From the NCBI RefSeq assembly GCF_002197815.1, contig NZ_NIUB01000022.1, positions 18,968 through 82,967 on the forward strand: DNA of 64,000 nucleotides, given 5' to 3'. This DNA is from Pseudomonas oleovorans subsp. oleovorans. Its GTDB lineage: Bacteria; Pseudomonadota; Gammaproteobacteria; Pseudomonadales; Pseudomonadaceae. The notes below the pieces were generated by a model. It did not search any database, had not been told where the DNA came from, and worked only from the letters and a program-made list of their open reading frames with translations. This document shows, piece after piece, positions 48,596-57,414 of this stretch. Position 1 is the stretch's first letter; every line of letters starts with the position of its first letter. Both the position numbers and the translations under genes were made by a program.

Positions 48596-51500
48596 TCAAG
48601 CAACTTGTAGCTGGCCTGTGCCTATTGCTGGCCCCGAGCTTGGCATTCTCATTCCCCATAGCAGTTAGCGCGATTGGCGCTGGCTTGCTAGGGGCGCTGG
48701 CGCTACCGGCTGCACTTCTCGTCGGCGCCGTTGTAATCGCACGAAAAATGGGCGCGGGTGCGATACAGCTTTCAACCACTGCAATTGCTGTGGTGCTGTG
48801 CCTTGTGTTGATGCGCGATTACGGCGCCGAGCAGGCATCGAAGGCGGCGCTTTTCACAAGCGCTGACACGTCACTTCTCAGCCATCCGATTCCGTTCCCA
48901 TTTCTTGATGCAGTTGCACAGGCCCAGTCATCGCAGGCTGTCAGTCCATCGGAGTTCATGGAAGGGCTTGAAGCCGGACACTTCAAGGCGCTCAAGCTCA
49001 GTACCTACCCAAGCCTTCTCACAGAGTCTGGTCAGGTGTCTATCGACGACCTCTGGCGGGACAAGAACGTGCTTGTAGATGCAGTCAGCCAGCGTGGTGG
49101 GCGTGTCGTGCTTGTTGATGAGTTCGGTGGTATCGCGGCGTCAGTGGCAGAAGCTGCCCATCGAAACTTTGGTTTGAACCTGGGCTTCCTACAGGGGGGC
49201 ACAGCAGCACTCTCGCAGTTTGGTTGGAAGCGAATCGATGAGGGGCACCCCCTTTTTGGCAACCCGGTTGCAGTTGAGCGCTACAGGGAATGGATCGACG
49301 CGCATCCATCTGCGTTCATCCTGGGGGTCACGACTGATCGCGAGTTCGTGACTGACGGATGGATGTTCGGGCATCAGACTCTGACCCTGGCTGACGTCGT
49401 GGCCAACTACAGAAGTCTTATCGAGGCCATGGCTGGTCGGCCCGTCTTTGTGGCCGGTTTCGAGACGAATGACACAGGTGCCACTCCGGTCATTGTCAGC
49501 TTGCTCGCTGGTGCTGGTATCGACGTTTCTTACGTCCTGCCTGATGACGATGAAATTCTTGTAAAGCCGGCTTACTTCGACTCCTACACAAACGACACAC
49601 GCCTGATCAGCCTTGAAGACATGAAGCGCTATGTCCTGCATCGATCAGACGTTGCGTTTCTGGATTTCAGCGAGCGCCCATGGGCACTGGGTGTCGAGTA
49701 TCTAAAGGGCCGCTACCACCACTTGCCGATGAGAGAGGTGGCGCAGGGCCGTTTGGCGGAGTTCATCCAGGGCCTCGATAAAAGTGTCGCCTACGTAGGG
49801 CTTTCGTTTGACCGGCGAACGGCATACCACTCCCTGCTTGCAGGGGAGTTGCTGACCAAGAATGGCGGGCACTGGCTGGGTCGCTTTACACAGGCGGGAA
49901 GCTTCTCGGGGGCATTTCTAACAGTCGAGGAACTGAACACTGAGGCCGAGAAAATCGCATATGCAGCCCGAGAGTATTTGGCGTTTGGGGGCAATCTGCT
50001 GCTTGGCCATGGGAAAGCGCTTGCAGTCCTATTTGGCTTGATCCTCTCGGCGCCGGCATTGCTTCTCAGCAAGCGCGCACCGACTCGAAGTGTGTTTGTG
50101 ATCATTTCTATGGTCGCCACTCAAGCATGCGTGCTCCAGGTGAAGTGGGATTATCCGTGGTTAGAGAGCGCGGCTTTCGTCTTTCTGGCCGGGAACGCAA
50201 TTGGTCTTGCCTGCGTAGCGTATTGGCGGCGGCGCCAGTCGCGGCCTGCTATTGCAGCTTTGTCTGAATATGCCAGCTGGATGCCTCCGAAGGCCGGACT
50301 TCTGAACGCCGCAGCAGAGCTTGGGTTCCGAGTGCCCAAGGGTGTAGTAGTAGCGCCACAAGACGTTGATCGTATAGGAGGCATCAAGCTAGGAACGGGG
50401 CGGCTTATCGTCCGTTCGGCAACGACGCAAGAAGCGCTTGATCACGGCGCTACTGCGGGCCTGTACGAGTCCGTTGTCTGCGCCTCCCCAGATGAGGTTC
50501 AGATAGCGGCGGAGAGGGTCTTTGCCGGTTTCACGCAGGCTTCGGTTTGTGGGTTTGTGCTGGTGCAGCGTTACGTCGAGGCTGATTGGTACGGCGTTAT
50601 CCAGTTCCAGTCTGGGGATCGCTCCCCATATCTCGTCTGTGAGATAGGGCAGGCCGAAGATGTGACGGGGGGCTCTACCACGCCACAGCGTTTCGAATTC
50701 CCCATCTGGGATGTGCGCAACTCGCCCCGGCTTGCCCGGAGCCCGGCCCTGGCACTGCTGGCGCTGAGCCGCCTCGGTGCATGCTCGATTGAGTTCGCGC
50801 TCAGGAGGGGGAGGCTCATCCTGTTGCAGGTCAATCAGTCGAAATCCCGCGCATGCGCGGAAAATCGACTTTTGCAGCTGGCACGAAAGAATGCAGTTGA
50901 AGTTGGCTCGGCCCATGCCGACCCACTGTCGGCAGCAGTAGTTGCCGCGCTGGCGCCGGGGCATGTAATTGCATATGGCAACCGGCGCTTCTGTATCGCG
51001 GAGCCTGATTCGCAACTACGCAAAATCCTGAAATCAGACCTTCGGGCATTAGGCTTCAATCCTCAGACGGTTGAGCCTAAGCACCTTGTGGCGTGGGTTG
51101 ATCTGTATTGCCGTGCAACGTGCCCATCCGAGGGGTGTCGGGCTGATCTGGGGGAAGTGGTGCAGGCGATCAAGAAGGTTGCAGACACCCTTGGGCGTAT
51201 AAATCGCATTGCCAGCACCATGCTCGCAATTCGGTTGCGGTCAGACTGGGATGGTGAGCCTCGAATCCTACCTTCCTCCCAGGTCGGAGCCCTATTGGTT
51301 GAAGGGAATGACGCTGAGTGGGCAGGTTTCCCGGTTTGCCCGTTAGCCGGCTTTAGCGCGCTGGCTGAGCTGCGCGACTACAAAGCTGACGAGTTCCCGT
51401 CAGACGTTATCGAAGCCACCTCACCGCTGGTATGGGTGAAAGATGCCGCGAGCGTATTGATAGGGGTGCGGCTGTTCGCCATCCGAAAGGCAATTGCTGA

Positions 51501-51939
51501 TCTGGCGTTTGACGGCAAGGCTCAGGAACTAATGGATGCCCTTGAGTCCCAGGTTGGGGATTGGCGGGCTGTGGAGCAGCTTCCTCTCGCGCCGGCATAT
51601 AACACTGAGCCGCAGCCTATCCCGGCGCTGCTGACTGGAGCCTCTAACCCCGAGTTCGGCTGGCGCATCCCCATGGCAGGGCTAGAGGGCGTGATCACTA
51701 CACCTGATAGTGGTGTTGCGGGCGGCATTCTGCTCCTAGACCAGTGCAGCATGAGCTACTTGAAGCCGATGATGCAGGCCAAGGCTGTGATTGCGCGTAA
51801 CGGTGCGATCACCTCGCACCTGATGCAGCATGCTGCTGCGATGGGGATGCCTGTCGTATTGGGTGCGAAGCTGCCAAGCGATTTGGAGCCCGGCGATAAG
51901 GTAAGGGTTAGCAAGGACGGGGAGGTGCTTCGTGCATAA
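48592..51939 (+). CDS. Membrane protein fused to PEP-synthase-like domains
   Basis: The 1115-residue protein begins with hydrophobic helices (about 5-22, 28-52 and 60-76). A region of about 120-455 contains two weak rhodanese-like or phosphatase-like folds without a clear catalytic Cys. More membrane helices follow (about 465-545). From about 560 it has an ATP-grasp-like domain of the PPDK/PEP synthase type, with RLIVRSATTQE and the TAGLYESVV loop (about 605-630). It ends with a swivelling phosphohistidine domain, ARNGAITSHLMQHAA (His about 1074) and GMPVVLGA. Such enzymes move phosphate through a His between ATP and a substrate. Anchoring one in the membrane is unusual. A palindrome copy encodes KSRACAENR at about 752-760. 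Confidence 0.75.
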   Translation: MIKQLVAGLCLLLAPSLAFSFPIAVSAIGAGLLGALALPAALLVGAVVIARKMGAGAIQLSTTAIAVVLCLVLMRDYGAEQASKAALFTSADTSLLSHPIPFPFLDAVAQAQSSQAVSPSEFMEGLEAGHFKALKLSTYPSLLTESGQVSIDDLWRDKNVLVDAVSQRGGRVVLVDEFGGIAASVAEAAHRNFGLNLGFLQGGTAALSQFGWKRIDEGHPLFGNPVAVERYREWIDAHPSAFILGVTTDREFVTDGWMFGHQTLTLADVVANYRSLIEAMAGRPVFVAGFETNDTGATPVIVSLLAGAGIDVSYVLPDDDEILVKPAYFDSYTNDTRLISLEDMKRYVLHRSDVAFLDFSERPWALGVEYLKGRYHHLPMREVAQGRLAEFIQGLDKSVAYVGLSFDRRTAYHSLLAGELLTKNGGHWLGRFTQAGSFSGAFLTVEELNTEAEKIAYAAREYLAFGGNLLLGHGKALAVLFGLILSAPALLLSKRAPTRSVFVIISMVATQACVLQVKWDYPWLESAAFVFLAGNAIGLACVAYWRRRQSRPAIAALSEYASWMPPKAGLLNAAAELGFRVPKGVVVAPQDVDRIGGIKLGTGRLIVRSATTQEALDHGATAGLYESVVCASPDEVQIAAERVFAGFTQASVCGFVLVQRYVEADWYGVIQFQSGDRSPYLVCEIGQAEDVTGGSTTPQRFEFPIWDVRNSPRLARSPALALLALSRLGACSIEFALRRGRLILLQVNQSKSRACAENRLLQLARKNAVEVGSAHADPLSAAVVAALAPGHVIAYGNRRFCIAEPDSQLRKILKSDLRALGFNPQTVEPKHLVAWVDLYCRATCPSEGCRADLGEVVQAIKKVADTLGRINRIASTMLAIRLRSDWDGEPRILPSSQVGALLVEGNDAEWAGFPVCPLAGFSALAELRDYKADEFPSDVIEATSPLVWVKDAASVLIGVRLFAIRKAIADLAFDGKAQELMDALESQVGDWRAVEQLPLAPAYNTEPQPIPALLTGASNPEFGWRIPMAGLEGVITTPDSGVAGGILLLDQCSMSYLKPMMQAKAVIARNGAITSHLMQHAAAMGMPVVLGAKLPSDLEPGDKVRVSKDGEVLRA
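50847..50860. repeat. 14-bp palindrome, copy 6
   Basis: Exact CCGCGCATGCGCGG followed by AAAAT, inside the PEP-synthase-like fusion gene near the end of its ATP-grasp-like domain; it encodes Arg-Ala-Cys-Ala-Glu. Confidence 0.9.
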
Positions 51940-53593
51940 CGCCCTGGACATGCTCAACGTCTGCATTGCGCCAACCCGTCTGTGTAATTTGCGCTGCGAG
52001 CATTGCTACATCACTCCCGAACTTCTCGGCGACAAGACGATGATGGCCGAGAGCGTTTACCGCAAGACTTTCGACCGGATCGAGCAGCTGTTCAATGCCG
52101 ACCGTAAAGTCAGCAAGATCAACATCGAACTGTTGGGCGGCGAGCTAACAATGATGCCGCTTGAGTTCTGGGAGCGGAATCTACCCTGGACGCTGGAGCG
52201 GATGGCTTCATGGGACTCTCTCTACGATGCAGAGGCCGCGTTGATATGGTGTACCAACCTGATCTTCAAGGATGACGGCTACATTGACCTGCTGAACCGG
52301 ATGGGAGAGCGCTTCGGCCATGGGCTCGATCTTTTCGTGCCATGGGAGCCAGATACCAACAGGTTCAAGAAGGACTTCAAGCTGTTACCCCGCTACTTGG
52401 CGACTCTCGAAGCCATCACACAGATCAAGCGAAAGACTCTGTGCATTACGATGAGCAGGGCTGTAATCGAGCAAGGCCCTCAGTTCATTGTTGATACCTT
52501 CATCCAGAAAGGCATCACGGACGTTACCTGCGACATGCTCTACCCGGCAGGGTCAGGGAAGGCCTACTTCGCCCGCAATTGCACATACGGCCAAGTCTCC
52601 GACTTCATTATCGAGCTGCGTGGGCTTCTCCCAGACCACGTTGAGCTGAGCCCCCTCATAGAAATGGAGTCCGCCTGCCGAACGCTGACTCACTACCACT
52701 ACCCTGGTAACGACACCTACGACCTTGAGGTGGAGCCAAACGGCGAAGTCACTTTCAACTCAAGCTATACCGGCGACGAGAGCGTTTTGGCAACGCATGC
52801 CTTGTCGGTTGCTGACGACGCATTCGCCGTTAAAACTGTCTTCAACAATGCGCCAGAGTTGAGGCTGCGTCACAGCATGCCCTACGAGGAATGCCGCTCC
52901 TGTGAGTTTGCAGTGGCGTGCTCGGGAGGCTGGGCTTGGCACAAGCAGCTAAGCCCAGAAATGAGCCAGCTGATCAGTCATGGTGACTGCGCAGGCTTGA
53001 AGCGTGTTTGGGCGTTCGCCAAATCGAGAGCCGGGGTCAGCCAAAGCGATAGAAGTCAGTATCTCGCTCTCATTGAGAGACGCCAGCGCCGTGGGGCTAG
53101 CGAGCTGCGCCGTTTGGAGTCTGCTGTGGCGCGGGGCGCTGATGTGCCGCTGGTCGAGGATGCGTTTGCTGGTGACTATGAGGGCTACTTTGCACAGCTC
53201 ACAAGGCCTCGGCTTGTGGTTATGGCCTCCGGCAATCTTCACGGAAAGAGCTGGACTGAGCGCCTGTTCTTCTACGACGCGATTGGCTCGCAAGTCATGC
53301 TCGATGCCGGCTGGTTGGCCAGGGCAGCAGACGAGGGCGGTGAGGAACTTTTCCGGCACATCGTGTACCGCAACTACCACTTCCTTGCATTCCCTGGTCA
53401 GGGCGTAGCAGACGAGCTGCTGTACCGCCATCACTGGCCGCTCTCGCAACTGTTCATCGACGCGCTCAATAGCATCAGGGAGGGGAGGGGGAGTCCGTTT
53501 GATAGCGCCCTTGGGAGGCATGACGAGCTTTTCGAGTTCGCATACCGAGTCTACGAGTGGGAGCAGAGCCGGGTGGTCGCAGATGCAAGCTAA
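51932..53593 (+). CDS. rSAM7: radical SAM enzyme with extra C-terminal domain
   Basis: GTG 51932 has GGAGG upstream and overlaps the end of the fusion gene. The 553-residue product has CNLRCEHC (Cys 18, 22 and 25) and an LGGEL variant, followed by MMPLEFWERNLPWTL. Late cysteines occur in CRSCEFAVAC and DCAGL. The C-terminal domain (from about 400) contains DYEGYFAQLTRPRL and ERLFFYDAIGSQVM, clearly related to rSAM6. This pair probably arose by duplication and may act on similar substrates. Confidence 0.86.
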   Translation: MHNALDMLNVCIAPTRLCNLRCEHCYITPELLGDKTMMAESVYRKTFDRIEQLFNADRKVSKINIELLGGELTMMPLEFWERNLPWTLERMASWDSLYDAEAALIWCTNLIFKDDGYIDLLNRMGERFGHGLDLFVPWEPDTNRFKKDFKLLPRYLATLEAITQIKRKTLCITMSRAVIEQGPQFIVDTFIQKGITDVTCDMLYPAGSGKAYFARNCTYGQVSDFIIELRGLLPDHVELSPLIEMESACRTLTHYHYPGNDTYDLEVEPNGEVTFNSSYTGDESVLATHALSVADDAFAVKTVFNNAPELRLRHSMPYEECRSCEFAVACSGGWAWHKQLSPEMSQLISHGDCAGLKRVWAFAKSRAGVSQSDRSQYLALIERRQRRGASELRRLESAVARGADVPLVEDAFAGDYEGYFAQLTRPRLVVMASGNLHGKSWTERLFFYDAIGSQVMLDAGWLARAADEGGEELFRHIVYRNYHFLAFPGQGVADELLYRHHWPLSQLFIDALNSIREGRGSPFDSALGRHDELFEFAYRVYEWEQSRVVADAS

Positions 53594-54776
53594 TCCTTTG
53601 ACGCTGCATATACGGCTGACCAAGCACTGCAACGCTGACTGCACCTATTGCAGTAGCTGGCAGGCGTCTCCAGATGCGCGCCTCACTCCTGACGCATTGG
53701 AGCGTTCGCTTACATTCATCCTCGATTCAGGGCCTGGGGTTTTAGGGGTTGCGTTCACCCATGTCACAGCTCAATTCCTCGGCGGGGAAATTGCGATGGT
53801 GCCGAGGGCCGAGCTGTATGAGCACATACGTATGGTCAAGCGGATATGCGCAGAGCGCGGAATCGGTTGTGTTGTTGGTGCGCAGAGCAACCTGATCGTC
53901 TCCGAGCAGAAGGCTGCACGCCTTTACGATCTGTTCGAGGGTCGCCTAGGGACGAGCATTGACCTCACCACGGATGCTAGGACAGTGAAAGGCGATGCTG
54001 AGAAGTACCGTCTGATCTGGAAGTCGGCGGATCAATATCTTCGCAGTAAGCGCAGCACGCCCGGTGCGATTTACGTTGTTGAGCCGGACTCGGGTGCGGA
54101 CGCGATTAAGCATCTTCGGGAAGCCGCTCGCTCCAATCGGGCAATCACTTTCCGCCCGATCTTTAAGGGCGGAATCGAGGCGGTCCAAACAAGCTCCGCA
54201 GAGCAGTTTCGTGACGTGATGACCGAGCTGTTCGATGAGTGGTTTCTTCGCTTGCCGGTGATCGCTGAGCCCTTCTTTCAAATGTGTGAGGCCCGCATTG
54301 ACGAGCTGGGTGGAATGGGGCGAGTTCAGTCAACGGCATGCGCCTTTCAACAGGACTGCACACGCAAGAGCGTGAACATCGAGCCAAACGGCGACCTTTA
54401 CGTGTGCCTGGAAATGGCAGATGCGGGTTTTGCCCCGATTGGGAATGGGGTGCGCAGGGAGTGGTACGCCGATGCGCTCGCCATGTACTCAAGTCGAGCG
54501 GGCAACCTGCCGGGTTCCTGTCGGGAATGCCCATACCTAGCCTCATGTCAGGGGGGCTGCATGTACGAGTCAATCGCCCAAGGGCATGGCGTACACGGCA
54601 AGTCATACCACTGCGCAACTTGGAAGGCTCTCTATGCGCGCATAGACGAGGCCGTCGCTACGCACGGTTTGAGCCACATTCACGACTGGCTGCACCGACT
54701 TGCAACGCGGTATGAGAACGCGAGGCTTGAAGGGTTATCCAGGGCAGTAGATCAGCATTTCAGTGGGGGTGAGTAA
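53583..54776 (+). CDS. rSAM8: radical SAM enzyme with SPASM-like cysteines
   Basis: ATG 53583 overlaps the end of rSAM7 by 11 bases. The 397-residue product has CNADCTYC (Cys 16, 20 and 23), the same eight residues as in rSAM1, and an LGGEI variant of the GGE motif. Late cysteines occur in ACAFQQDC, YVCLEM, CRECPYLASCQGGC and YHCATW, a full SPASM-like set. It lacks the added C-terminal domain of rSAM5-7. The dioxygenase gene starts one base after its stop codon. Confidence 0.87.
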   Translation: MQANPLTLHIRLTKHCNADCTYCSSWQASPDARLTPDALERSLTFILDSGPGVLGVAFTHVTAQFLGGEIAMVPRAELYEHIRMVKRICAERGIGCVVGAQSNLIVSEQKAARLYDLFEGRLGTSIDLTTDARTVKGDAEKYRLIWKSADQYLRSKRSTPGAIYVVEPDSGADAIKHLREAARSNRAITFRPIFKGGIEAVQTSSAEQFRDVMTELFDEWFLRLPVIAEPFFQMCEARIDELGGMGRVQSTACAFQQDCTRKSVNIEPNGDLYVCLEMADAGFAPIGNGVRREWYADALAMYSSRAGNLPGSCRECPYLASCQGGCMYESIAQGHGVHGKSYHCATWKALYARIDEAVATHGLSHIHDWLHRLATRYENARLEGLSRAVDQHFSGGE

Positions 54777-55418
54777 GTGCATCTGAATCAGTTGTTCAGG
54801 GATGGGTTTTTCGTATCCTCGATTGATCGGATCACTGCGGACAGGCTGCTGGGAGAAATCAAAGCAGACACGTTCGTGGAGGATAGGCCGGGGAGTCCAG
54901 ATATTGCGGCATGGGAAGTAGACAACCCCTCCCAGAACCACAATATCCCACCCGTATACCTGTCGTTCATGGAACAACTGGGCCTCAGTGAGGCGACACA
55001 GCATCTGCGGTCACACATGGGCGATTGGTCGCGAACCAACTGCATGCTGCAACGCGGCAAGAAGGGTGACTCGATGGTTTGGCATCACGACAGCTACGAC
55101 CCGATGCACCTGATCTGTCTTCTGTACCTCAGTGAAGACATATGGCATCCCGAGGATGGTGGGATGTTGCAGTTGGGTGAGGGAGATATTGATGAGCATG
55201 GGTTTCTGGTTGATCCAGAGTCTGTCTCCATCAAGGCGTCTGTCTCTCCGAACCACGGGACGCTGGTGTGGGCCATCAATACGAACCCCCGGTGGGTACA
55301 TCGCGTGACTGAAATCGCCAGCGAAAAGACCCGCTACACGATGGTCGGCCAGTTTGGTTATCGGGAGAACGTGATGCGCACACGGGTTAAAGAGAAGTAC
55401 GGTCGAGAATGGCGTTGA
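54777..55418 (+). CDS. 2-oxoglutarate/Fe(II)-dependent dioxygenase
   Basis: The 213-residue protein has the metal-binding triad of the cupin-fold dioxygenases: H103 and D105 in VWHHDSYDP and H175 in WVHRV. R186 in KTRYTM is placed to bind 2-oxoglutarate. The overall layout resembles hydroxylases that act on amino-acid residues or small molecules. Placed among ten radical SAM genes, it may add hydroxyl groups to the same peptide or protein substrate, a combination seen in some modified-peptide pathways. GTG 54777 follows GGGGGTGAG. Confidence 0.82.
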   Translation: MHLNQLFRDGFFVSSIDRITADRLLGEIKADTFVEDRPGSPDIAAWEVDNPSQNHNIPPVYLSFMEQLGLSEATQHLRSHMGDWSRTNCMLQRGKKGDSMVWHHDSYDPMHLICLLYLSEDIWHPEDGGMLQLGEGDIDEHGFLVDPESVSIKASVSPNHGTLVWAINTNPRWVHRVTEIASEKTRYTMVGQFGYRENVMRTRVKEKYGREWR

Positions 55419-56170
55419 AGAAAACGATCAAGCTCAAACGTTTCCAGGTATTGGACGCGGTTAGAACCGCACCCAAGGACATGGGGGTTCTGAGACTGCT
55501 GGCCCGAGTCGCTGGCACATTTGGCGACAGCCTCTACGGCAAGGCGTCCTTCGATGTGGTTGTCGTCGGTGATGATCCACTCGTTTCGCTGTGTCTGGCC
55601 GCAAGCCTCAAACGCTCTGGCAAATCCGTACTTCTGGCACCTGACTCCCTGGGGACTCAAGACTGGCCGAGCAAGGATTGGGGATACCGGCTGGCGCAGT
55701 TGGTGAACTATTTCGACGAGTCAGTTGCATCAGTGCTTTCCCAGTACCTCCATGACTTCGAGAGCCAGGATGGATACATGAAAGCCCTGTCAGCGCTGAT
55801 TGCCGAGGTTGCAGGCCATGAGCAAGTGATGATCCTCGCGGGCGACTGTTTGCAGTCGAGCAAGGGGATGATCAAGGGCTGTGATGAGTTGATTTTCTTT
55901 CCCGTGCGCGGGGAGTTCCAGCACACGCCGCTGACGAACCCTCTTTGGCGGATAGTGCGAGAGAGCCTTGTCTGCCTAGCATTCCAGCACTCGGAAATTG
56001 AGTTCATCCAGGCTCGCCGGCTGCTGATCACCACGCCGACTTCCCGGTTCATCGATCCATCAATAGGCACCAGGATTGGTGTGGCACGCGAAACGCAGAT
56101 GGACCGCAATAGGTACTCCCGCGCTGACAACGTTCTGTCGTCCTTTTCACTGATTCTGAGAGAGCAGTAA
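55409..56170 (+). CDS. Rossmann-like protein with degenerate dinucleotide-binding motif
   Basis: The gene overlaps the dioxygenase gene by 10 bases. The 253-residue product has FDVVVVGDDPLVSLCLAA (about 48-65) followed by RSGKSVLLAP, the beta-alpha-beta shape of an FAD/NAD-binding domain. The usual G-x-G-x-x-G is replaced by G-D-D-P-L-V, so cofactor binding is doubtful. No catalytic motif is seen in the rest. It may be an oxidoreductase relative recruited as an accessory subunit. rSAM9 starts within its stop codon (TAATG). Confidence 0.55.
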   Translation: MALKKTIKLKRFQVLDAVRTAPKDMGVLRLLARVAGTFGDSLYGKASFDVVVVGDDPLVSLCLAASLKRSGKSVLLAPDSLGTQDWPSKDWGYRLAQLVNYFDESVASVLSQYLHDFESQDGYMKALSALIAEVAGHEQVMILAGDCLQSSKGMIKGCDELIFFPVRGEFQHTPLTNPLWRIVRESLVCLAFQHSEIEFIQARRLLITTPTSRFIDPSIGTRIGVARETQMDRNRYSRADNVLSSFSLILREQ

Positions 56171-57411
56171 TGCAGCCAGGGCTTTCCAATGTCGGCATTG
56201 GCCGAACTTCATTTCTGTTCCAGATCAACGTGACACGCCGCTGTCAGCTCAGGTGTAGCCACTGCTACATCCTGTCTGACAAGAAAGATAAGTCGCCTGA
56301 CATGAGCCAGGAGGAATTCCTGCATGTGGTGCAGGGTATCGTTGACCACATGAAACTCGATTACGAGTTCTCGCGTCGGTACACCTTCGTGGATATTCAC
56401 GTCATCGGTGGCGAGCCTTCCATGCTCGGGGTCGAGTTCTTCAAGGCTGTGCTGCCCAAAGCCAAGGAGCTTTTGAGCCAAATCCCTCAAGAAGTGGCAT
56501 TCAGCATAGTGACCAACCTTGTCACCGCAGAGGCGCTGGAGGTCGCACGCCTTTTCGACAAGGTGGCTACCTCTTACGAGCGAACCACTCGGTTCAACAA
56601 ACGCAAGCAGGAGGAAATCTGGCGGCATAACGTCAGAACCCTCATGGCGGAGTCCAAAGACCCGTCGCTGCCAGGGCCTAAAGACTTCTCAGTGACCACC
56701 GCGCTTGTGAAGCCGGTTGTGCAGGCCGGCGCTGCGTCGATGATCGAGGAACTTGTGGAGCTGGGTTTCACGAAGATGCACTTCGGATTCTTCATCCCCA
56801 GCGGCGATGGGGACCTGAATTCTAAGTTGGTGCAGCCGTCGCACAGCGAAACAGCCAAGTTCTACTGCGATGCCTTGGACTGGTACATCGACAACCGTGA
56901 CCGAATCCCCGACCTGTGGGTGAACCCTTGCGAGTCCTGGCTTATGGCGGTTCACCAGGATCAGCCCATGGATGACGTGGTGTGCCCTATCGTCCACGGG
57001 GCTCTGGACATTGACTCCGATGGTCGCACCATCAGCTGCATCGAGAAGGGCGGCACTAACGACTACCACTCGCATGGCAACCTCTTTGAGACAAAGGAAG
57101 TGGCCAAGCCCGATGGCACCAGTGAGGTTCAGTTCACCACAACTGTCCATGATGTTCTTACCTCCCGCAGTTATCTGCGGGAAGTCATGAAGGCAACTCG
57201 ACTCCCAGAAGCCTGTCGTTCTTGCGATGAGCGCATGATCTGCAAGGCCAACTGCGGCGTCTTGCATGAGCAGTGGAACGGCCAGGGTGAATGTCCTGGC
57301 TTCAAGACGTTCATCAAGTACGCCCGTAAGCGAGTCAGCGAAGGTGTGTTGCCGCAGGCGCTGCTGATGCGTAATGCGGCGCTGCCTGAACACCTGATCG
57401 CGGTCGGTTGA
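56170..57411 (+). CDS. rSAM9: radical SAM enzyme with SPASM-like cysteines
   Basis: The 413-residue product has CQLRCSHC (Cys 25, 29 and 32) and IGGEP (about 80-84). Late cysteines occur in NPCESW, VVCPIV, ISCIEK, CRSCDERMICKANC and ECPGF. Its tail, ALPEHLIAVG, matches the style of the tails of rSAM3 and the 440-residue companion. Its start overlaps the stop of the Rossmann-like gene. Confidence 0.87.
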   Translation: MQPGLSNVGIGRTSFLFQINVTRRCQLRCSHCYILSDKKDKSPDMSQEEFLHVVQGIVDHMKLDYEFSRRYTFVDIHVIGGEPSMLGVEFFKAVLPKAKELLSQIPQEVAFSIVTNLVTAEALEVARLFDKVATSYERTTRFNKRKQEEIWRHNVRTLMAESKDPSLPGPKDFSVTTALVKPVVQAGAASMIEELVELGFTKMHFGFFIPSGDGDLNSKLVQPSHSETAKFYCDALDWYIDNRDRIPDLWVNPCESWLMAVHQDQPMDDVVCPIVHGALDIDSDGRTISCIEKGGTNDYHSHGNLFETKEVAKPDGTSEVQFTTTVHDVLTSRSYLREVMKATRLPEACRSCDERMICKANCGVLHEQWNGQGECPGFKTFIKYARKRVSEGVLPQALLMRNAALPEHLIAVG

Positions 57412-57414
57412 GCG

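Noticed and set aside
7707..50860. The dispersed palindrome as a CRISPR repeat or a classical Pseudomonas REP element
   Set aside because: Copies are thousands of bases apart without regular spacers, and the sequence is unlike known REP stem-loops.
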